Part shown: positions 17,251 to 26,289 of the stretch, piece after piece
Numbering within the stretch: position 1 is the stretch's first letter
Layout of the letters: each line of letters starts with the position of its first letter
From: Novipirellula artificiosorum
Lineage (GTDB): Bacteria; Planctomycetota; Planctomycetia; Pirellulales; Pirellulaceae
Length of the DNA stretch: 64,000 nt
Reading direction: 5' to 3'
Assembly: GCF_007860135.1 (NCBI RefSeq)
Contig: NZ_SJPV01000016.1
Span: 52,946 to 116,945 of the forward strand
Program-made: the position numbers and the translations under genes
The notes under the pieces: model-generated
Told to the model about the DNA's origin: nothing
Seen by the model: only the letters and a program-made list of their open reading frames with translations
Databases searched by the model: none

Positions 17251-17496
17251 CGATTCGATTCCAGTTCGATAGGAAAAAGAGTATTTGATGGTTCTCGTAT
17301 ACGCGTTAAGTCAAAGCATTTGCAAGGGCGAAATCGCCGATCCGTTATGCTAGCAACAAGGAACTCGGCGCCTCAGATCGGCGTTTACGCGAGCCAGAGT
17401 TTTGGGGTAGAAAACAGTCGATTGTTGGAGTCCGCCGTTGAACGTGCTTTCGACCCGGCGGCCCTGCAATCACCTACCCACCCGAAGGCAAATTCA

Positions 17497-18252
17497 ATGA
17501 GCGTTCTCATTAGCTGCGAAACGGGAGGCGATCGGACGCCTTCGTGGCTGATCGATTCCGGCAACTCCACACCACACGGCAGCTCGTCGCTTGGGGAATC
17601 GCTGCTGGACCCAGCCGCACGCTACGCGGCTCGGAAGATGGCGGCAAGGTTGTCGGTACCGCTGATTGAAAACGAATACGCTGCGGACTTGGTTGATGTC
17701 ACCCGATCCGCCCGACATCGCTCGGTTTTCCCCCCGTCGGCACGACGTTTTGGGGACGAAACCCGCCATCGCTTGCTTGCGGAAATCCATCACCCCTACC
17801 GCCAAAGAATCCAAACGGCGATTGCCGAGTTACTTCATCAGCATCCCGTGGTGGTCCATCTGTCGATCCGCTCCTTTGTCTCGCGAAAAAACGGTACCCT
17901 TCGTCGCACCGACGTGGGGCTACTTTATGATCCATCACGGGAAGATGAGGTGGATTTTTGCCTGGATTGGATCGACGAAATGTACGAGGAGGTGCCGATG
18001 GTTCGCGTCCGCAGGAACTACCCGCGTCGAGGTACGACCGAGAGCCTGGTGACGGCGATGCGGTCGGCGTTTCCCGAACAAACCTTCATCGGCATTGAAG
18101 TCTTGCTGAACCGTGCCTGGGCTGCTCGCCCGGTGCTCCGCCGCGATGAAGCGATCGACGGGATGTGTCGCTCGTTGGAAATGCTACTGGAGCTCGAATC
18201 CGACGCCGAATTCGGTGACGCCTCCCCCGTTCCTCAGCAACACGCCGCCTAG
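17497..18252 (+). CDS. N-formylglutamate amidohydrolase family protein
   Basis: A 251-residue member of the N-formylglutamate amidohydrolase (FGase/HutG2-like) family. MSVLISCETGGDRTP is the family opening; SLGESLLDPAARYAARKMAA, PLIENEYAADLVDVTRSARH and the His-rich LLHQHPVVVHLSIRSF follow in the usual order. The family includes zinc hydrolases of N-formyl amino acids. No histidine-utilisation genes are nearby, so the substrate is open. The frame is open upstream to 16912, but that stretch lies over the divergent gene and does not look like protein; the ATG at 17497 places the conserved start at residue 1. Confidence 0.82.
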   Translation: MSVLISCETGGDRTPSWLIDSGNSTPHGSSSLGESLLDPAARYAARKMAARLSVPLIENEYAADLVDVTRSARHRSVFPPSARRFGDETRHRLLAEIHHPYRQRIQTAIAELLHQHPVVVHLSIRSFVSRKNGTLRRTDVGLLYDPSREDEVDFCLDWIDEMYEEVPMVRVRRNYPRRGTTESLVTAMRSAFPEQTFIGIEVLLNRAWAARPVLRRDEAIDGMCRSLEMLLELESDAEFGDASPVPQQHAA

Positions 18253-18567
18253 CTGGACAGCGGCACTTCGTGGGCGATTTACCCTAGTTTGCCAAACCAA
18301 CCTTGGACGGAGCGCGCTGTTCCGGCAGTGGTGAGGTTTCGTGCCAGGGCAGGTCCGGACCAAGCGAAGCACGACCCGCTTTCAAACCTCGGCCCGCTTT
18401 TCCAACCCGGCTTGCCATCTCGGCCAGAATCACGAACACTAATGGGCCACACCCGAGTCGACTTCTGCGTTTCAAAAGCCGGCCTGCGTCACGCGACGGA
18501 CGTCACGCGACAGCGGGGTTCGGAAACGTTCGTCAAAACAACAGCCACTCGTCTGAAAGATTATTGC
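18253..18567 (+). promoter_or_regulatory. Leader/promoter region of the clpP pair
   Basis: A 315-bp gap upstream of the first clpP. It is open in the clpP frame from 18289 but the translation is low-quality (Arg/Pro-rich), so I treat it as non-coding. I see no convincing promoter hexamers or palindrome. It presumably holds the clpP promoter by position. Confidence 0.35.
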
Positions 18568-19209
18568 ATGAACCTGCCGCCTGTTCACGGTTTGCCTCAC
18601 AACCACGAACTGACCAACAGCCATTCGTACCAGAGCTACCAACGCCAACGCCAATTGACCCTGGGCGACTTGCTGCTCGAAAACCGGATCGTGTTTCTCC
18701 AGGGCGAGATCCACTATGCGAACGCCAACGATGTCGTAATGAAGCTGCTTTACCTGCAAAGCGAAAATCGACGGAAAGACATTCATTTCTACCTCAATTC
18801 GCCTGGCGGATCGGTCACCGCGACGCTCGCGATCTACGATACGATGCAAATGCTGTCGTGCCCCGTTGCAACCTATTGTGTCGGTGAAGCGTGCAGCGGC
18901 GCCGCGGTCCTTTTGGTTGGCGGCAGCAAGGGGAAACGCTTCTGCCTACCCAACAGCCGAGTCATGCTCCACCAACCGATGGGTGGCGTCGGCGGCCAAG
19001 TCAGCGATATCGAGATTCAAGCAGCGGAGATGTTCCGTTACCGTGATGTCCTGAACGGGATCATCAGCTCTCATAGCGGTAAATCGGTGGAACAAATTGC
19101 CAAAGATACCGATCGCGACTTTTTCCTCAGTGCTTCGGAAGCCAAAGATTATGGCTTGGTCGATGACATCCTGACCAAGCCACCGGCGACCGAGGAAGAC
19201 GACGACTAA
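18568..19209 (+). CDS. clpP: ATP-dependent Clp protease proteolytic subunit, divergent paralogue
   Basis: A 213-residue ClpP serine peptidase subunit. The start at 18568 (MNLPPVHGLPHNHELTNSHS) gives a normal length. Catalytic residues are kept: Ser in GEACSGAAVLLVGG, His in SRVMLHQPMGG and Asp in KDTDRDFFLSA. The nucleophile elbow differs from the usual GQAASMGAVLL, with Glu, Cys and Gly replacing Gln, Ala and Met, so this copy is the more divergent of the pair. It lies 56 bp before a second, canonical clpP in the same direction; the two may form a mixed double ring as in other bacteria with paired clpP genes. No clpX adjoins. Confidence 0.93.
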   Translation: MNLPPVHGLPHNHELTNSHSYQSYQRQRQLTLGDLLLENRIVFLQGEIHYANANDVVMKLLYLQSENRRKDIHFYLNSPGGSVTATLAIYDTMQMLSCPVATYCVGEACSGAAVLLVGGSKGKRFCLPNSRVMLHQPMGGVGGQVSDIEIQAAEMFRYRDVLNGIISSHSGKSVEQIAKDTDRDFFLSASEAKDYGLVDDILTKPPATEEDDD

Positions 19210-19265
19210 CCCGCATCCCTTTTGCACGATCAACACGCACAACTCATCCACCCGAAAGATCAACC

Positions 19266-19859
19266 ATGCCCATGATTCCCTACGTTGTCGAAAAAAGCGG
19301 TCGCGAAGAACGCGTCTACGACATCTACAGCCGGCTGCTGAAAGATCGAATTATCTTCCTCGGCCAGCAAGTTGACGATCACATTTCGAATGCCTTGGTC
19401 GCCCAAATGTTGTTCCTGCAATCGGACGACCCCAAGGCCGACATTCATCTTTACATCAACTCACCCGGCGGCAGCATCACCGCGGGGATGGCGATTTACG
19501 ACACCATGCAATTTGTCTCGTGTGATGTTGCAACCTATTGCATTGGCCAAGCCGCCTCGATGGGTGCGGTGCTGCTGACCGCCGGCGCCAGCGGCAAACG
19601 GTACGCCTTGCCCAATGCCCGAATCATGATCCACCAACCGCTTGCGGGGATGCAAGGCACCGCACGCGAAGTCGAAATTCATGTCGGTGAACTTCGCCGT
19701 ATCAAACAGCGCATGAACGAGATCATGATCGAGCATACCGGTCACACGCTCGAAAAAATCGAACAAGATACCGATCGTGATCGCTTCATGAGTGCGGAAG
19801 AAGCGTGCGAATACGGGTTGATCGACAAAGTCGTCACTCGTGCTGGCGAAGCCGATTAG
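19266..19859 (+). CDS. clpP: ATP-dependent Clp protease proteolytic subunit, canonical copy
   Basis: A 197-residue ClpP. The sequence is canonical: ERVYDIYSRLLKDRIIFLGQ, YINSPGGSITAGMAIYDTMQ, catalytic Ser in GQAASMGAVLL, His in RIMIHQPLAGMQG, and Asp in EQDTDRDRFMSAEEA. It forms the tetradecameric barrel that degrades proteins fed by ClpX, ClpA or ClpC. It is 56 bp downstream of the divergent clpP and probably cotranscribed. I see no strong terminator hairpin before the tRNA-like gene 83 bp further on. Confidence 0.97.
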   Translation: MPMIPYVVEKSGREERVYDIYSRLLKDRIIFLGQQVDDHISNALVAQMLFLQSDDPKADIHLYINSPGGSITAGMAIYDTMQFVSCDVATYCIGQAASMGAVLLTAGASGKRYALPNARIMIHQPLAGMQGTAREVEIHVGELRRIKQRMNEIMIEHTGHTLEKIEQDTDRDRFMSAEEACEYGLIDKVVTRAGEAD

Positions 19860-19942
19860 GGCAGGCGTCGGTGATTCGTCAACAGGAAACCGAGGTCCGC
19901 TGGCAGCTACAACGACTTGCTGTTTGCTGACCTCCGACATCC

Positions 19943-20016
19943 GCCCCCTTCGTCTAGCGGCCCAGGACGCTGGACTTCTCGGTCCAGAAACAGGGGTTCG
20001 AATCCCTTAGGGGGTA
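19943..20016 (+). tRNA. tRNA-Glu-like gene with abnormal anticodon loop
   Basis: A 74-nt cloverleaf. The acceptor stem 19943-19949 pairs with 20009-20015; the D stem GTCT pairs with GGAC; the T arm AGGGG-TTCGAAT-CCCTT is intact; the discriminator is A and CCA is not encoded. The body closely matches bacterial tRNA-Glu (TTCGTCTAG, CCAGGAC, GGGGTTCGAATCCC). The anticodon arm is CTGGA / TCCAG closing an 8-nt loop CTTCTCGG, or a 6-bp stem closing a 6-nt loop; a normal 7-nt loop does not fit. Keeping U33 gives CTC (Glu) with an extra base, or TCT (Arg). Identity Glu is inferred from the body. Confidence 0.75.
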
Positions 20017-20145
20017 CTGCCCAAACCCTTGCGAATCATCAGGGTGCATCAAGCAGTGGACGCAACCGAGGGAAGATCGGACAGAATCGCAGACCGGGAT
20101 TCGTGCGAAGCAGCCTTGCCTTGATCGCCTCCTCGATGAAGTTCG

Positions 20146-23133
20146 TCAACTTCCTCTGCGTGGTCTACGATTTGGTCGACCGGCGCCGCCTTGCCGATTT
20201 CCAGTAGAACGCTCCTCACCGCCCATTGACCGACCGCCGGACGCGCGACCGCTTGGCGGGGAGGCCTCAGGCACATAGTTGGGATTCTCGATGGGCATCT
20301 GAGCCTCCACTTCGCTAAAATATGCGAAGAGATCCTTCTCCATTTTGGCGACCTTCTCTGGCATGTTCTTGGCCAAGTCGTTTAGCTCCCCGATATCATC
20401 GGACAATTTGAACAGGTGGTTGGTTTTCGTCTCGTAGATTCGCAGTAGCTTGAAGTCACCCTGGTAGATCGCCGATTGCGGGTATTGCTCGGCACCTTGA
20501 GCATAGTGGGGAAAATGGAACACCAAGTCGGGACTTGGACGTTGGACCATGCCCATTGGATTGCTTGTCATCATCGATGTTAAGCTGCCGCCCTCCACGT
20601 CGTCGGGAATCTCAATCCCACCGGCCAAATCGCAAAGTGTCGGAAAAAGATCGAACCCCACGACGCGTTCGTGGCAAGTAGCGTCCGAGGGAACATCCGG
20701 TCCCCGAATGATCAGGGGAACTCGAATGCCGCCCTCCCAGAATGTTGCCTTGCCCCCGGACAGTGGCATATTCTCAGATCTCTTGCGTGGGCCCGCCGGG
20801 GCGCCGTTGTCAGACATGAAGATCACGTAGGTGTTTTCCGCAATTCCCAGACGCTCGATACTATCCAGAATCATGCCGACTCCCGTGTCCAAGTCACGAG
20901 TCATCGCTGCATGAATAACGCTACTGTGACGCGCACCTGATGGCTTCTGCTCGTACTCGCTCTTTGTAGCGGCGAGGGCCTTCGGCGGGGAATGCACAGC
21001 GTAGTGTGACAATTGCAGATAGAAAGGCTTGCGTTGGGCCACCTGCTGTCGCATGAACGCAATGCCTCGATCGGTGATTCCAAAGATATCTTTCGGATTA
21101 GGATCTTCGTACTCTCCGCCGCCGCCATTTCCAGTATCGCCATCATGCGTATCGAAGCCGTGATATCCGGGGCCCCCTCCATTCAAATGCCATTTTCCAA
21201 AATGTGCCGTCGAGTAACCATGATTCTGAAGGACCTCGGCAATCGTGGTCTCACTTTCGGGCAGCGCGTCGACGTGACGTGGAGGAATCAGTTTGTGATT
21301 TCCCCTCGATTGGCCGCTTGCACGACCCGGCGTGGTGATGCGAGTTAGAGCCGGGCTCTTTCCGGTCAGGATGCTACCACGACTAGGAGTACACAACGAA
21401 CTTGGCGAGTAGGCGTTAGAAAACCGCATGCCCTGGCGAGCCAACTCGTCGATCCTCGGCGTCTGATAGAAGTCACTTTTCGAGTTGGGAATCCTCCGGT
21501 CCATCGAAGTGGAAAGCCCGGTCCAGCCCATGTCATCCGCCAAGATGAACACGAAACTCGGCGGCAGCTCTTTCAAAGCAGCGTTGGCGCGAGCTTCGTG
21601 GCCGGTGTCCGTCGGCCATTCACTCGCGGGGCTTTCGAGCGAACTCCGATCGTTCGGCTCCCGAAGCTGCCCGTCGCCTGGAGCGTTTCGCTCTCCCAGG
21701 GGCCGTCGCCCACCTCGCATGTTGCCTTGTTGGGGATTGCCTCGCATGCTGGGCATCATGCCTTCAGACGGTCTGTTGGAAGAACGTTGCGGCATCTCCC
21801 GCTGCGGTTCCAACTCCGGGCCTTCGCTCCGTGTCGTAACATCGCCGCCTCGCACAGCCCGGACCATGTTGTAGATTTCGATCACGTCTCCCTGTGGGCC
21901 GCGGCCGTGAGGGAACTGCGTTGGGTCGCCTGCCTTCGGATCACTACGTTGTGAGCCGGCGCCATGGACGTCAAGCAGGTTGTATTGGCCGCCAGATCTT
22001 CCCTGCATCCATCCCTGCGAACGGCCGAACGCAACGTAACAGCCCGTCGATGCATTTCCGCCATCGCGAAGATGTGATGTGCTGCTCCAGTAGAACGGAT
22101 AATTGAGATCCCCGAGCCCGTCACGGATCGGCGTCACGCGAAACAACGGATCGATTGCCGCCGAATTGGACGTGTCGGGCGAACGCGAGTAGTCGACGAT
22201 ACTCTGAAGTTCCTTGATGTTCGGCAGCCGCCAATCGGAATGCCCCGCGTATTCCAGATTTTCGGCCCATTGCAGCGACTGCTCCCAGTTCAGCTTTCCG
22301 TCCTTGGATTTTCCAGCTTTCAGGTGCCCGCTATCTAGCTGCATCCAGGTCAGGTCGGTACCTTCGTCGGTGATCGTTCCGTCGCCATTGTCGCAAAAAA
22401 TGTTCTTTCCGTAGTCGGGGTTGCCGCGAACGTAGAAGACGAAAAAGCCTTTCGCCCCCCTGCCAGGTCGATGGATGCTGGCGGGGTAGCCCTTGATGCG
22501 GCCGTCGGCAAAGTTGACGCCGAAGACGGTATCACTGCCGTTCATCGTAGTGCTGACGTATTTCGTTGACGTCGCCATTTGCGAATCGATGATTCGTTCG
22601 CCCTTGGCTGGATCGCCATACGAGAAATCGAAATACTCGGTATTGATGAAAGGCTTTAGGCCCGAGGTGTCCGTCAATTGAGGATTGACGTCCTCGCCGC
22701 TGAATAGGATCAGCGAGTAGAGTTCTTTGATGCTCGGCAGCCGCCAATCGTCGTATTCCGCGAGTCTGCAGGCGGGCGCACCAGCAATCGCCTGGTCAAG
22801 CGTTTTCTTCGGCCCAGGATCCTTCTGCCACATGAGTCCTGTTACCAAATCCGTGATCGTCCCATCCCCGTTGTCTCGGTACGACGGTTGATTTCCTTCG
22901 TACTGAGCGTCCTGGCCAAAAAACGGTTCACTGCTCTTGGGATAGACAATCTCAATGCGGTTGTCGTAGGCTCGCTCCTGGCCAGTGTCTACGATGGGAT
23001 AGTTCTGGGCTACGCAGAAAAATCCTGACCACGCGCTGAGCAACAGAACGAGCGACGCCACTATGATTCTGTTTCGGCTAGTCAATGCTGTTTCCTGTTT
23101 GTGAATTTTGAGCCTATGGTCATCTGCTGTCAT
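20146..23133 (-). CDS. DUF1566 (Lcl)-sulfatase fusion, secreted
   Basis: A 995-residue exported protein with two parts. After a signal peptide (RIIVASLVLLLSAWSGFFCV) residues about 80-430 hold two Lcl/DUF1566 repeats, each with the NGDGTITD motif, a TW/MWQ segment and DDWRLPSIKEL or SDWRLPNIKEL. A low-complexity Pro/Arg/Gly linker (about 435-510) leads to a type I sulfatase from about 520 (VFILADDMGWTG). The formylglycine site is SSLCTPSRGS (Cys near 580), followed by GKWHLN, SHYAVHSPP and FMSDNGAP. It should hydrolyse sulfate esters after Cys-to-formylglycine maturation. A TTG at 23085, preceded at 7 nt by AGGA, is a good alternative start and puts the signal peptide first. It is divergent from the 672-residue secreted protein. 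Confidence 0.9.
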   Translation of the reverse strand: MTADDHRLKIHKQETALTSRNRIIVASLVLLLSAWSGFFCVAQNYPIVDTGQERAYDNRIEIVYPKSSEPFFGQDAQYEGNQPSYRDNGDGTITDLVTGLMWQKDPGPKKTLDQAIAGAPACRLAEYDDWRLPSIKELYSLILFSGEDVNPQLTDTSGLKPFINTEYFDFSYGDPAKGERIIDSQMATSTKYVSTTMNGSDTVFGVNFADGRIKGYPASIHRPGRGAKGFFVFYVRGNPDYGKNIFCDNGDGTITDEGTDLTWMQLDSGHLKAGKSKDGKLNWEQSLQWAENLEYAGHSDWRLPNIKELQSIVDYSRSPDTSNSAAIDPLFRVTPIRDGLGDLNYPFYWSSTSHLRDGGNASTGCYVAFGRSQGWMQGRSGGQYNLLDVHGAGSQRSDPKAGDPTQFPHGRGPQGDVIEIYNMVRAVRGGDVTTRSEGPELEPQREMPQRSSNRPSEGMMPSMRGNPQQGNMRGGRRPLGERNAPGDGQLREPNDRSSLESPASEWPTDTGHEARANAALKELPPSFVFILADDMGWTGLSTSMDRRIPNSKSDFYQTPRIDELARQGMRFSNAYSPSSLCTPSRGSILTGKSPALTRITTPGRASGQSRGNHKLIPPRHVDALPESETTIAEVLQNHGYSTAHFGKWHLNGGGPGYHGFDTHDGDTGNGGGGEYEDPNPKDIFGITDRGIAFMRQQVAQRKPFYLQLSHYAVHSPPKALAATKSEYEQKPSGARHSSVIHAAMTRDLDTGVGMILDSIERLGIAENTYVIFMSDNGAPAGPRKRSENMPLSGGKATFWEGGIRVPLIIRGPDVPSDATCHERVVGFDLFPTLCDLAGGIEIPDDVEGGSLTSMMTSNPMGMVQRPSPDLVFHFPHYAQGAEQYPQSAIYQGDFKLLRIYETKTNHLFKLSDDIGELNDLAKNMPEKVAKMEKDLFAYFSEVEAQMPIENPNYVPEASPPSGRASGGRSMGGEERSTGNRQGGAGRPNRRPRRGS

Positions 23134-23532
23134 ACGGCCATCCGGCTACATTTTGCCAGCATGTCCCGACACAACAAGTCGTGTCGAGCCCGATACGGTC
23201 ACCCCACGCCTCTAACTTCAACCACGCAGTTGATCGAGAGTTTCGGATAATACCGGCTTCATCCAAAGATGATCGGAGTGCATCGCTTGCGTAAACTTCT
23301 TGATGCAATCCGTCTGGCGTGAACAGTTCCTAAGGAAGGCTTCGCCGGAGTCAGGTTAGTTTTTCGGTTTTCAGTTCGAGGTTCCTTTCAATGTCGTCGA
23401 TCGATTCGCGATAAGCCTTTGATTGGGCAATCCGACGCGTCGCTCGGCGAGTGATGATACAATTCTCTAGTTGTAAATTTCTGGATTCTTCTCCCACCGC
23501 CTCCCTCTGGCCAAACACGTCTGACTTTCAGC
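23134..23532. promoter_or_regulatory. Divergent control region between sulfatase fusion and unknown secreted protein
   Basis: A 399-bp region with no supportable gene. It must hold both promoters. A TACAAT element near 23457-23462 is a possible -10 for the plus-strand gene, but no matching -35 at proper spacing is seen. I found no clear shared operator palindrome. Confidence 0.35.
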
Positions 23533-25551
23533 ATGGATTCCAAAGTCGCATCCTTTATTTCGAGCCATGCAATTCCATGGATTGCAGCTGCCGTTTTCTT
23601 TCATATTTCTGTGGCAACGACGAGCTTCGCGGCAGATAGTTTCTCGACGGATGGGCACACGGTGCTTTCGTCGCCGCCGGATGGTCGGATTCAGAATCGG
23701 CCTTATCAAATGAATCGGCTGACGAAAATCGGAGGGGAAAGCAAGCACAGCGAACGGATCCTGGGGCTATACGGAGATGAAATGATCATTTACTCGCCGA
23801 GCGGAACAATTGAAGATGTCGTCGATGGCCCCTACTCACACGCGTGCGCGGCATTTGATCCGGAAACCGAAACCGTGTTTCTAGGAAGCAGCATTTCGGG
23901 TGGTGACGGAATCTATTCGTTGCATCTGGGTCAAGAAGACTGGAAATCTGAGTACCAGAATCTAACGGCCGTTGGGCGACTTGCTGAAGTGGAGAATAAC
24001 TTGCAGCAGCTAGCGAACCAAGTTGAACAGTTTTCTCGACCTGATTACCAGACGGCAGTGAAGCCAACGACGATCGTTACCGGTGGGTCTGCTGAGGAGA
24101 TTGGCGAGGATTTCCTCAGCCGGCACGACTACGAGAACGTGTGTTTTGTTCAATACAATCTTTTTACTGAAGACTATGATCGAGACATCTTGGCTGCTCC
24201 CTGGAGCACCAAAGGCGAAACGCGGCACAAGTACGATTTCTCGGCGGCGCAGATTATTGCGTTTGCCAGAGAGCGTGAGGAGCGGAAAGAGCCGTTTGCG
24301 CTTTGGGCCGGTCACGGCAATGATCCTTTCTACATGCAGCTCCGTACGATTGAAGGAATTCTTGAGGCAGCGCCGACGATGGCAAAGGCGTTCGTCTTTC
24401 CGGAGATGGAAAGAACCGATGAAGCGATGGAATATGCCGTTCGCACGCATTTGATTCCCATCGCGGAGCTTTGCCGACAGCACGGTACCGCGAAGGTTGT
24501 TCTTCGCAATAAGAATATCTTCTGGAATGCCAGTTGCTACTTGGATCTATGGCGTGAGACTTTGTTGGGCGACAAGTACCGTGACGTCTTCGTTCCAAGC
24601 ATGGAAGAGACGAATGGACGAACGCAGACAATCAGTTTATCAGGACGCATGGGGCTTTGGTTGTGTGGCTATTTCGACGTTTTGTCCGCAAGAGCGGTGA
24701 CCGACAATGCCAACTTCTCTCGGTTCTGGGAATGGGGTGCACAGCAGAACCAGACGCATTTAATGAGATCCTTGGCGATGAGAACGGCGTTGGGTGCTGA
24801 GACGTGTTTGGTAAACATCGACCAGGGCGATCCCCGAGACTTGGCGACGTTCTATCAGATGCTTGATAAAGGGATCATCACGCCACCAGATCCAGAGGAT
24901 TTGCTGTCGGTCTCAGACTTGTGTTTGGGAATGAAAACTCCGGCAAGTCGATTTCTTGAGCACGGCAAAAATGGCCATGCGACGTCACTTTATGCTCCGA
25001 GAGAAGAACCGATGGTTTTCGATCGGATGGATTGCTACTGGGGTGACGCTCTGACCGACGATGCTGACTTCAGCAACTACGCAATGGGAAGCCGACGTCG
25101 CATGCTCAATTCTCTGCTGACCAATCCCTACGGGCTGATTGCGAGCGTTCCAGCTGACATCGATCTTTCGGAACATAGTCGGTTTCGCGAAAAATTGGTG
25201 ACGGACGGCGAGTTCTTCTATAACAAACACTGTCGCAGTGTGTCGGCTCGCGAGTACAAAGAGACCGCTGTCGCAGCCCTTGAGCGTTCCGCCACCCGGC
25301 TACCGATTCGAGTCGAGGGTGATGTTGCGTGGGTTGTATCTCGGATCAATAAAACGCATATTCGCATTACCTTGATTGACCCGGGATACGTGTCGCCTGC
25401 GGATCGCGATGCGACGATTGTGTTGCAGCACGTTCAAGGTGCCAGTTGCCGCGACATTCTCAGTGGCAAATCTTTGCCGATCACCCAAGGACGAATCTCA
25501 CTAACGGTACCCGCAGGCGTGCTTCGGATTGTCGATATATCCATTGAGTAA
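23533..25551 (+). CDS. Large secreted protein, possibly a polysaccharide-active enzyme
   Basis: A 672-residue exported protein with signal peptide IPWIAAAVFFHISVATTSFA. A short beta-rich N-terminal part (GLYGDEMIIYSPSG, TVFLGSSISGGDGIYSLHL) resembles propeller blades. A larger alpha/beta part follows with barrel-like strands and acidic or aromatic residues (FALWAGHGNDPFYM, AFVFPEMERTDEAME, VFVPSMEETNGRTQ), and the C-terminus is a beta domain. I do not recognise it firmly. The architecture and the divergent sulfatase next door make a lambda-carrageenase-like (GH150) enzyme one idea, but that is a guess. Codons are more AT-rich at third positions than in neighbours, which may indicate transfer. 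Confidence 0.7.
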   Translation: MDSKVASFISSHAIPWIAAAVFFHISVATTSFAADSFSTDGHTVLSSPPDGRIQNRPYQMNRLTKIGGESKHSERILGLYGDEMIIYSPSGTIEDVVDGPYSHACAAFDPETETVFLGSSISGGDGIYSLHLGQEDWKSEYQNLTAVGRLAEVENNLQQLANQVEQFSRPDYQTAVKPTTIVTGGSAEEIGEDFLSRHDYENVCFVQYNLFTEDYDRDILAAPWSTKGETRHKYDFSAAQIIAFAREREERKEPFALWAGHGNDPFYMQLRTIEGILEAAPTMAKAFVFPEMERTDEAMEYAVRTHLIPIAELCRQHGTAKVVLRNKNIFWNASCYLDLWRETLLGDKYRDVFVPSMEETNGRTQTISLSGRMGLWLCGYFDVLSARAVTDNANFSRFWEWGAQQNQTHLMRSLAMRTALGAETCLVNIDQGDPRDLATFYQMLDKGIITPPDPEDLLSVSDLCLGMKTPASRFLEHGKNGHATSLYAPREEPMVFDRMDCYWGDALTDDADFSNYAMGSRRRMLNSLLTNPYGLIASVPADIDLSEHSRFREKLVTDGEFFYNKHCRSVSAREYKETAVAALERSATRLPIRVEGDVAWVVSRINKTHIRITLIDPGYVSPADRDATIVLQHVQGASCRDILSGKSLPITQGRISLTVPAGVLRIVDISIE

Positions 25552-25703
25552 GCTGGCAACTCAACAAACCGCTTGCAGCAAGTGCCTGGCAAAGCAAATG
25601 GCTCGTTTGGATATCGTTCCTTCTAGCAAGAGCTTGTGTATCCGCCGGTGGGTCTCGAGGGGCCGTCGCAACCGCCGTCCCGAGTGGTTCTCTGCCAAGG
25701 GTG

Positions 25704-25931
25704 TCACACCGAAGGCGATTGCGAGCGCACCACTTGGTCGATCTCCGTGGCACTCATGCCTCGGGCGAGCAGGTCACGTTTCAGCTCGACCTCCTCGCGA
25801 TGGCACATGTACTTGCGAACCTCCTTCGCAATCCCCGTGATCACTCCTGCGGTGCAGCCGATCAACACAACCATCACGACCATGTTGAATGGCGTCTGAA
25901 GGGATAAGATGGATTCGAGAACCTGACTCAT
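25704..25931 (-). CDS. Small membrane protein with cytoplasmic helical tail
   Basis: A 75-residue protein. MSQVLESILSLQTPFN is followed by one transmembrane helix (MVVMVVLIGCTAGVITGIA), then a charged helical tail (KEVRKYMCHREEVELKRDLLARGMSATEIDQVV). The pattern, in which an RGMSATEI-type segment ends a short tail after one helix, looks like phage-shock or YiaA-like short helpers but no family is certain. The reading frame is well formed and no better frame overlaps it. It stands alone between the convergent 672-residue gene and the ROK kinase gene. Confidence 0.7.
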   Translation of the reverse strand: MSQVLESILSLQTPFNMVVMVVLIGCTAGVITGIAKEVRKYMCHREEVELKRDLLARGMSATEIDQVVRSQSPSV

Positions 25932-26289
25932 GTTACCAACTCTACAACAACGTGAAGGGTGGAGTCACCCCATGGAATGGGACGGCTGCGGGCGGGACGT
26001 CTTCTGCGCGCACCATCCATCTTAGCGGACTGGATCCATTTGCGGACCGACGCAACAAGACGATGCTGTTTGGGAATTCGTTGCGCATTCCGCGAGCTTG
26101 GCCACAAAACCAGCAATCTTCTTTTTTTTCAGCAGAAGGCCGCGTCTACGGATCATGAGACTCCCGCGTCAACCGAGATACAGCGTCAGGAGAAAATCGA
26201 ACCCAAACCACATTGAGGATTTCGCGGTTTCGCTCCTTGCGGTTGGGCGTTCTGCATCAAGCCATCGCGTGATCCACGCAGCCCGAGGT
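25932..26289. other. Gap without supportable gene
   Basis: This 358-bp stretch lies upstream of the 75-residue gene and downstream of the ROK kinase gene. Short frames exist but have no codon bias or motif. An eight-T run (near 26125) is present without a stem before it. The promoter of the small gene is presumably here. Confidence 0.4.

Noticed and set aside
16912..17496. N-terminal extension of the amidohydrolase gene
   Set aside because: The extension overlaps the divergent secreted protein and does not look like protein; family homology begins at the ATG at 17497.
20047..20060. Short match GTGCATCAAGCAG shared with 47996-48008
   Set aside because: A 13-15 base match in different contexts (intergenic and the end of tmk) is within chance for 64 kb and shows no repeat structure.
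19943..26200. Genomic island inserted at the tRNA-like gene
   Set aside because: I found no integrase and no duplicated tRNA 3' end downstream of the sulfatase region; only a modest codon shift supports it.
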